Shown here: in pieces, positions 62,808 to 64,000 of the stretch
How the letters are laid out: each line of letters begins with the position of its first letter
How positions within the stretch are numbered: the stretch's first letter is position 1
Source: Echinometra lucunter
Taxonomy: Eukaryota > Echinodermata > Echinoidea > Camarodonta > Echinometridae
Assembly (NCBI GenBank): GCA_029962745.1
Contig: CM057167.1
Location: 21,764,336 to 21,828,335 of the forward strand
Length of the DNA stretch: 64,000 bases
Reading direction: 5' to 3'
Made by a program: the position numbers and the translations under genes
Notes under the pieces: generated by a model
What the model was told of the DNA's origin: nothing
The model's input: the letters and a program-made list of their open reading frames with translations, nothing else
Databases searched by the model: none

Positions 62808-63527
62808 GGACAGGTATTTTTTCCAAACAACCAAATAATGTATCAGGATACTATCTCTCTACATGATCAATTGATTCTTGTTATTTCCATTTACTGCATT
62901 CCAGAGTTATCTTCGACCAACCCATAAATTCTGTCATTACAGTATGTTCATTCCTCAGGATTATAAACTTTGGCCCTGCAATATTCATTGCCATACCAAC
63001 CAATCTCCACGACCAGAAAAGGTAGCTTAGTAAAATGTAGTGCGAGAACAAGATGCATTTTAAATGCAAATAATATAATGCAAATGACAATATATATGCA
63101 TTTTGGGCAGAATTCACAAAAGAGTTTTATATTCAAACCATGGTTTATGTAAATAAAATGAGCGTTAAAAATAAGAATAAATATCCCTAAGTGAGTGTAT
63201 AAAAGCACATTGCTACAGGCCCAATTGACAAGAGGACACAAGAGTTTTACGCTTGTGGAGATTTAGACCACGGTTTAAATTTAGACAATGGTTTGAATAT
63301 ATACCTCTTTTGTAAATTCAGGCCTTTGTGTTCCAGACTCATATTTTCATGTCACTTTGCTGGGCTCCCAAATGCACAGTCACTCACAACACAATTTATT
63401 CCCCTCTGATATCTGTACTTACAGCTTGTTCATTCCTCATGGCGATGAACTTGAGCCCTGCGACTTGCATTGCCACACCAACCTCAATGACAGGGTAACC
63501 CACAATTCCAAAGACATACTCTACTCC
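27959..63527 (-). CDS. HACL1: HACL1, peroxisomal 2-hydroxyacyl-CoA lyase (5' partial)
   Basis: Exons in transcript order: 63527-63423, 62049-62009, 61650-61570, 60941-60869, 60401-60324, 59676-59582, 58559-58447, 57409-57274, 32308-32203, 31394-31305, 30714-30547, 30319-30219, 29879-29721, 29567-29463, 29024-28835, 27994-27959. All are in phase and give 558 residues; the first coding exon (about 25-35 residues) lies beyond 64000. It cleaves 2-hydroxyacyl-CoA to formyl-CoA and a fatty aldehyde in alpha-oxidation, using thiamine diphosphate and Mg. Visible are the N-terminal ThDP domain with the catalytic-Glu motif [26 protein letters not shown], the middle-domain [11 protein letters not shown], and the ThDP/metal motif [14 protein letters not shown] with INNNG. 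The last exon encodes [11 protein letters not shown], ending in a canonical SKL peroxisomal signal. The donor at 57273 is GC, and that intron (32309-57273) encloses MSMO1 and a BEN gene. Confidence 0.95.
28300..28527 (-). pseudogene. SAP-like domain fragment inside the last HACL1 intron
   Basis: The - strand is open from 28527 to a TAA at 28300; the first ATG is at 28470 and gives 56 residues. [20 protein letters not shown] and [15 protein letters not shown] match the helix-turn-helix pattern of SAP DNA-binding motifs (leucines, then DRGI, then KDELV.L). No continuing exon is evident. Phase is wrong for inclusion in HACL1: the only nearby acceptor would put a stop codon seven codons into the HACL1 frame. 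It is most likely a relic of a transposon-linked SAP protein, or a first exon of an unrecognised gene. Confidence 0.45.
28652..28785. mobile_element. Palindromic element, GGGGCCGGTTTCTTGAAAC ends
   Basis: GGGGCCGGTTTCTTGAAAC / GTTTCGAGACAGGCCCC, CATAAGT / ACTTATG and TTGGACAACCCAT / ATGGGATGTCCACGAA are inverted in order. It is a 134-bp hairpin-type repeat in the last HACL1 intron, about 50 bp from the preceding exon. Confidence 0.6.
29981..30128. mobile_element. GGGGCCCCGTTTCATAAAA palindromic MITE, copy 1
   Basis: GGGCCCCGTTTTATGAAAC at the left and GTTTTATGAAACGGGGCCC at the right. The interior carries TGTTATAAGCTACTGAAATCC and ATCTGATTGGCTGAGAGCAA. Copies of the same family are at 40995-41142, 57820-57964 and 60561-60707. 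It lies in a HACL1 intron. Confidence 0.8.
31035..31206. mobile_element. Palindromic element, GGGGTGTTGCAAG ends
   Basis: GGGGTGTTGCAAGGAAGTTG at the left and TAACTTTCTTGCAACACCCC at the right are inverted; CAATCGATTGCAA / TTGCAATTGATTG continues the stem. CCAATAAAAATC and GAGCCAATCAGAATGG occupy the centre. It lies in a HACL1 intron. Confidence 0.7.
31842..32039. repeat. 33-bp minisatellite, six copies
   Basis: The unit starts AGTAAACAGGTCTACTGTGC and ends CACAATGATCAGC. Copies are nearly identical (one AGC to AAC change in the fifth). Because 33 is a multiple of three, both strands stay open, giving an apparent 11-residue peptide repeat. It sits in a HACL1 intron and is not coding. Confidence 0.95.
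32539..32582. repeat. GA dinucleotide microsatellite
   Basis: About 22 uninterrupted GA units in the large HACL1 intron, 230 bp from the exon at 32203-32308. Confidence 0.9.
33064..33858. mobile_element. 795-bp TIR element with TATAGACCAATTTCAC ends
   Basis: TATAGACCAATTTCAC (33064-33079) and GTGAAATTGGTCTATA (33843-33858) are perfect 16-bp inverted repeats. GCGGTGGGCAAGCGCGC and GTACGCCCACCGCAG form further subterminal inverted blocks. No transposase frame is present. It ends 750 bp before the MSMO1 start codon and could affect that promoter. Confidence 0.65.
34609..42649 (+). CDS. MSMO1: MSMO1, C4-methylsterol oxidase (complete, 7 exons)
   Basis: Exons: 34609-34755, 35384-35461, 39259-39407, 40280-40406, 40764-40812, 41631-41786, 42504-42649. 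All are GT-AG and in phase, giving 283 residues (human about 293). It oxidises the 4-methyl groups of sterol intermediates in the ER membrane with NADH/cytochrome b5 and a di-iron centre. The three histidine boxes are HYFNH (143-147), HKMHH (160-164) and HDFHH (240-244). Hydrophobic segments lie at about 40-65, 95-115 and 185-205. The C-terminus KKEL fits the KKxx ER-retrieval motif. The start is the only ATG before [12 protein letters not shown], which aligns with the vertebrate N-terminal region. The gene lies wholly inside a HACL1 intron on the opposite strand, and its intron 2 (35462-39258) holds a hAT element. Confidence 0.96.
35548..36102. repeat. Diverged tandem duplication in MSMO1 intron 2
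   Basis: CATGATATTTCCCAAACGAT...AACGAAATGTCAAGCC...CTATGCCTAAACTTGATA (35560-35882) recurs as CATAATATTTCCCAAAACG...AACGAAATGTTAAACC...CTATGCCTAAACTTGATA (35898-36100). The first copy is longer by about 100 bp, which suggests an insertion in it or a loss in the second. Function unknown. Confidence 0.75.
36136..38621. mobile_element. 2.49-kb non-autonomous hAT-like element
   Basis: Terminal inverted repeats of 30 bp (36136-36165 and 38592-38621; TAGAGTACCTACATAAAGAG... and its complement) match perfectly. They are flanked by the identical 8-bp direct repeat ACTTAATC (36128-36135 and 38622-38629). An 8-bp target and TAGAG ends fit the hAT superfamily. A subterminal GCGCCATTTTGTTTCACTC block is also inverted. 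Inside are poly-C/G tracts and a LINE fragment (37260-38157), but no transposase frame. It lies in MSMO1 intron 2. Confidence 0.85.
37260..38157 (+). mobile_element. LINE 3' fragment inside the hAT-like element
   Basis: The open frame 37270-37746 encodes [47 protein letters not shown] and [20 protein letters not shown]. These are motifs of the RT C-terminal region of CR1/RTE-like LINEs. A 3' untranslated stretch and a TTGAA pentanucleotide tail (38134-38157) follow, typical of a LINE 3' terminus. The 5' part, with the catalytic RT and endonuclease, is missing. Confidence 0.85.
39515..39943. repeat. Foldback element of TTCGTTAGTCCGAAAATG repeats
   Basis: The left arm (39515-39790) has about ten degenerate copies of GGTTCGTTAGTCCGAAAATG with AAATAA spacers. 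The right arm (39790-39943) carries the same motif inverted (CATTTTCGGACTAACGAACC). The whole can fold into a long hairpin. Foldback elements with arms built of short tandem repeats are known from sea urchins (TU elements). It lies in MSMO1 intron 3. Confidence 0.8.
40410..40520. repeat. AAT microsatellite
   Basis: Starts 4 bp after the donor of MSMO1 exon 4 and runs as interrupted AAT with AGT and GAT variants. An in-frame Asn-rich extension of exon 4 results, but the gttggt donor at 40407 and the family match end the exon before it. Confidence 0.9.
40995..41142. mobile_element. GGGGCCCCGTTTCATAAAA palindromic MITE, copy 2
   Basis: GGGCCCCGTTTCATAAAACTTG at the left and CAAGTTTTATGAAACGGGGCC at the right. 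The core TCGTTATAAGCTACTGAAATCC is shared with 29981-30128. It lies in MSMO1 intron 5. Confidence 0.8.
41808..42000. mobile_element. Small Tc1/mariner-like MITE
   Basis: Left end TACAGTGGAACCTCGTTC and right end GTTATATCGGGGTTCCCCAGTA are imperfect inverted repeats starting and ending in TA. Internal TTATAACAAGG and ATATAACAAGG blocks repeat. It is about 190 bp and non-coding, in MSMO1 intron 6. Confidence 0.6.
42741..42746 (+). terminator. Candidate MSMO1 poly(A) signal
   Basis: AATAAA lies 92 bp after the MSMO1 stop codon, the first such signal downstream. A second AATAAA-like signal occurs near 43210. Confidence 0.45.
45884..45942. repeat. TA dinucleotide microsatellite
   Basis: About 60 bp of alternating TA with one CATG interruption, able to self-pair. 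Confidence 0.9.
46250..46790. repeat. Repeat with CCCCCTAAACAGGTTTG motif
   Basis: ACCCCCTAAACAGGTTT-like motifs recur at about 46265, 46341, 46372 and 46400; related CCCCTTAAC motifs lie at 46302, 46553 and 46620. It ends in a GC-rich stretch with AGGCGGGGGCGTAAGAGGCGC near 46748. The layout resembles the TTTGGAACGG element at 2784-3340 (short motif repeated inside a GC-rich element), but the sequence is different. Confidence 0.45.
49629..54046 (+). CDS. BEN-domain protein (4 visible exons, 5' end uncertain)
   Basis: Exons: about 49629-49820, 50163-50303, 51243-51308, 53150-54046, joined in phase. The first in-frame ATG is 49689, giving 411 residues. The frame is open back to 49614 and looks coding ([15 protein letters not shown]), so an upstream exon or a different acceptor is possible. 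The strong acceptor before 49606 would put a TGA in frame. Residues about 114-165 ([20 protein letters not shown]) are a coiled coil, followed by an acidic Ser/Thr-rich linker. Residues about 308-400 form a BEN domain: [32 protein letters not shown] and [17 protein letters not shown] near 95 may be a nuclear signal. BEN domains bind DNA and act in chromatin and transcription repression; the specific family is not recognised. Intron 3 has a GC donor (51309) and carries two MITEs. The gene lies inside the HACL1 intron, antisense to HACL1. Confidence 0.8.
50655..50960 (-). mobile_element. Possible LINE 3'-end fragment
   Basis: A TTGA tetranucleotide run (50656-50681) is followed by GGCCTTTTATTTGCATCC and, later, GGGGATCAGCAAAGGCTAAAGG, laid out as in the fragments at 16420 and 20290. 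It is non-coding and in BEN gene intron 2. Confidence 0.4.
51701..52279. mobile_element. TTAA-flanked foldback MITE with about 215-bp arms
   Basis: The element starts AGGAGAATGGAACCCAGGCA and ends TGCCTGGGTTCCATTCTCCT, with TTAA directly outside both ends (51697-51700 and 52280-52283). The arms pair over most of their length, through GGGATCCTTGAGTTGGCAAC and CTCCATTCATTTTGTACAC. TTAA targets occur in piggyBac and Kolobok elements. It is non-coding and in BEN gene intron 3. Confidence 0.85.
52421..52934. mobile_element. TIR element, GGTGTCCCAG ends
   Basis: GGTGTCCCAGAAAAAGCAAA / TTTTACTGGGACACC and GATTTTCAGTACTTTA / TAAAGTACTGAAAATC are inverted. Pairing continues inside (AAATACAG / CTGTATTTTAAGAAATGGGC and GAAGTAATTTG / ATTACTTCACC). 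The element spans about 514 bp, has no transposase, and lies in BEN gene intron 3. Confidence 0.75.
54047..57273. other. BEN gene 3' flank and remainder of the HACL1 intron
   Basis: AT-rich, with a direct short repeat around 54120-54290: GGCATA.CTGAA..TTTTTCTGAACTTG..TTTTTAATGTCTGAAAG occurs twice. The first AATAAA on + after the stop that I noted is at 56067-56072. An AC microsatellite lies near 57187-57215. No exon is recognised. Confidence 0.4.
54605..54652. repeat. 48-bp poly(A) tract
   Basis: 48 consecutive A about 560 bp after the BEN stop codon. It could be the tail of a retroposed copy, but the sequence before it (54540-54604) is not recognisable as a SINE or LINE. Confidence 0.9.
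57820..57964. mobile_element. GGGGCCCCGTTTCATAAAA palindromic MITE, copy 3
   Basis: GGGCCCGGTTTCATAAAACC at the left and GTTTTATGACATGGGGCCC at the right. The core is inverted relative to the other copies (GGATTTCAATAGCTTATAACAG). It lies in a HACL1 intron. Confidence 0.8.
57975..58400 (-). mobile_element. LINE 3' fragment with ATT tail
   Basis: Read on the - strand, around 58230-58150 encodes [20 protein letters not shown], the terminal motif of CR1/L2 RT. CACCTTGAGCACTCCACAG and TGGCGCTATGCAAGTCACATT follow, then ATT repeats (+ strand AAT, 57975-58080). This is the standard LINE 3' end. It lies directly next to the palindromic element at 57820-57964. Confidence 0.8.
58641..59119. repeat. 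Foldback element of TTGGTCTAAT repeats
   Basis: The left arm carries about ten copies of a degenerate 20-23 bp unit around CATTTGGTCTAATNNCC; the right arm carries the same unit inverted (ATTAGACCAAGTGGCAATT). GCCACTTGGTCTAAT / ATTAGACCAAGTGGC are the outermost paired units. The architecture is the same as at 39515-39943 but the sequence is unrelated. It lies in a HACL1 intron. Confidence 0.8.
60561..60707. mobile_element. GGGGCCCCGTTTCATAAAA palindromic MITE, copy 4
   Basis: GGGCCCCATTTCGTAAAACTTG at the left and CAAGTTTTATGAAATGGGGCC at the right, with the TGTTATAAGCTACTGAAATCC core. It lies in a HACL1 intron. Confidence 0.8.
61041..61250. repeat. Paired poly-G tracts with polypyrimidine stretch
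   Basis: G-runs at about 61043-61060 and 61220-61241 flank a TTC/TTTTC-rich tract. They lie in the HACL1 intron between exons 61570-61650 and 60869-60941. Likely low-complexity sequence, prone to misassembly. Confidence 0.7.
62219..62806 (-). mobile_element. TTTGGAACGG TIR element, inverted second copy
   Basis: The reverse complement of this block matches 2784-3340 throughout: GTGGTAGGTATGTGC, GTGAAAAGGAGGGTCTTCGG, GCTAGCCCGGCGGCACGGG and TGGGTATGTGCCGC..-type ends. The poly-C/CCGG terminus is present at 62764-62806, but the other end stops at GCACTCAGTATATAATG without its C-run, so one terminus is lost. It lies in a HACL1 intron. Confidence 0.8.
62941..63029 (-). pseudogene. Decayed duplicate of the HACL1 catalytic-Glu exon
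   Basis: On the - strand, the 60 bases from 63000 to 62941 align without gaps to the end of the real exon 63527-63423. They encode [20 protein letters not shown] against [20 protein letters not shown], followed by GTAATGACAG where the real donor reads GTAAGTACAG. Upstream of 63000 the similarity continues to about 63029 but with roughly 5 extra bases, so the frame is shifted. The exon's first half and its acceptor are not recognisable. It lies about 420 bp downstream of the real exon. Confidence 0.75.
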
Positions 63528-64000
63528 CTGGAATGACAATGAAGGAATAAAACAATGAGAACATAAGAGGTATCGTATCACTCACAAATTGGGGAAAATG
63601 CCTAAACTGTCACTTATTAATAATCAAAGCAATTAAATAAATTTAATCATTAAAGCGATTTTGACACTCCTGATGACGAACTGTCTGAAACATTGGGTCT
63701 TCTCTCCTCATCGCCTTCTCATCTGGTTTACAGTCCTTTTTAGGACCTCACCCAATCTCAAAAAGATACTCTGCTCTCTCTCACTCCATCTCGCCTCTCC
63801 ATTTCTCCTCCCCCTCAACTTTCTCTACTCTCTCCAACTCAGTCCTTTTCTGGATTTACCGAATGGTGAACTGGTAAACCTCATCTACGTTAGAGAGGCC
63901 TGCATGGGTGATTTTGAATGAAAGATGAAAATGTACTCAGAGCTTCTTTTTGTCACTTTCGATGCAAGGACTTCCACTGTAAATGCTAAAATGTGTGATT
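63528..64000. other. HACL1 intron at the right edge
   Basis: No exon matching the HACL1 N-terminus is found up to 64000 on the - strand, so the first coding exon lies outside the window. The + strand stretch from about 63650 reads TGATGACGAACTGTCTGAAACATTGG and is pyrimidine-rich after 63770. It may be a repeat edge but I cannot assign it. Confidence 0.5.

Noticed and set aside
62466..62927. 153-residue + strand frame with proline run
   Set aside because: It is the antisense of the TTTGGAACGG element plus a poly-C tract.
63661..63921. 86-residue + strand frame near the right edge
   Set aside because: Pyrimidine-rich, no clear homology; possibly the edge of a repeat but not assignable.

Overview
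The window is animal nuclear DNA. It has intron-rich genes with GT-AG (and two GC-AG) splice sites, AT-rich introns, long triplet and tetranucleotide microsatellites, many small terminal-inverted-repeat elements and several non-LTR retrotransposon relics. The protein families and the repeat types (foldback elements, CCGT-microsatellite core-repeat elements, hAT, LINE 3' ends with ATT tails) point to a marine invertebrate deuterostome, most likely a sea urchin. That assignment is inference. One 500-N scaffold gap lies at 1659-2158.

Layout. A lone possible exon of an unknown membrane protein lies left of the gap (1459-1596). A complete CCDC93 gene follows on the + strand (2311-23918): 17 exons and 639 codons, all in phase. 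It converges tail to tail with HACL1 on the - strand (27959 to beyond 64000). Sixteen HACL1 exons are visible and only the N-terminal exon(s) are missing. The ~25 kb HACL1 intron 32309-57273 holds two genes on the opposite strand: a complete seven-exon MSMO1 (34609-42649) and a four-exon BEN-domain gene (about 49629-54046).

Function. CCDC93 is a subunit of the endosomal CCC recycling complex. HACL1 is the peroxisomal thiamine-diphosphate lyase of fatty acid alpha-oxidation; here it ends in a canonical SKL peroxisomal signal. MSMO1 is the ER di-iron oxidase of sterol C4 demethylation; it has all three histidine boxes and a KKxx ER-retrieval tail. The BEN gene encodes a probable DNA-binding or chromatin protein that I cannot name. 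Nothing suggests that these genes form one pathway, though two act in lipid metabolism and are physically nested.

The rest is largely mobile DNA. It includes a 2.49 kb hAT-like element with perfect 30-bp inverted ends and an 8-bp target duplication, which carries a LINE fragment inside. There is also a Helitron-type core-repeat element in CCDC93, a TTAA-flanked foldback, a TTA-flanked Harbinger-like MITE, a four-copy ~415-bp MITE family, and at least nine small palindromic elements that mostly end in GGGG...TTTCATAAA-like termini. I saw no rRNA, tRNA, CRISPR array or prokaryotic feature. I found no convincing undescribed biochemical system. The most unusual items are the nested gene architecture, the decayed duplicate HACL1 exon and the transposon layering.
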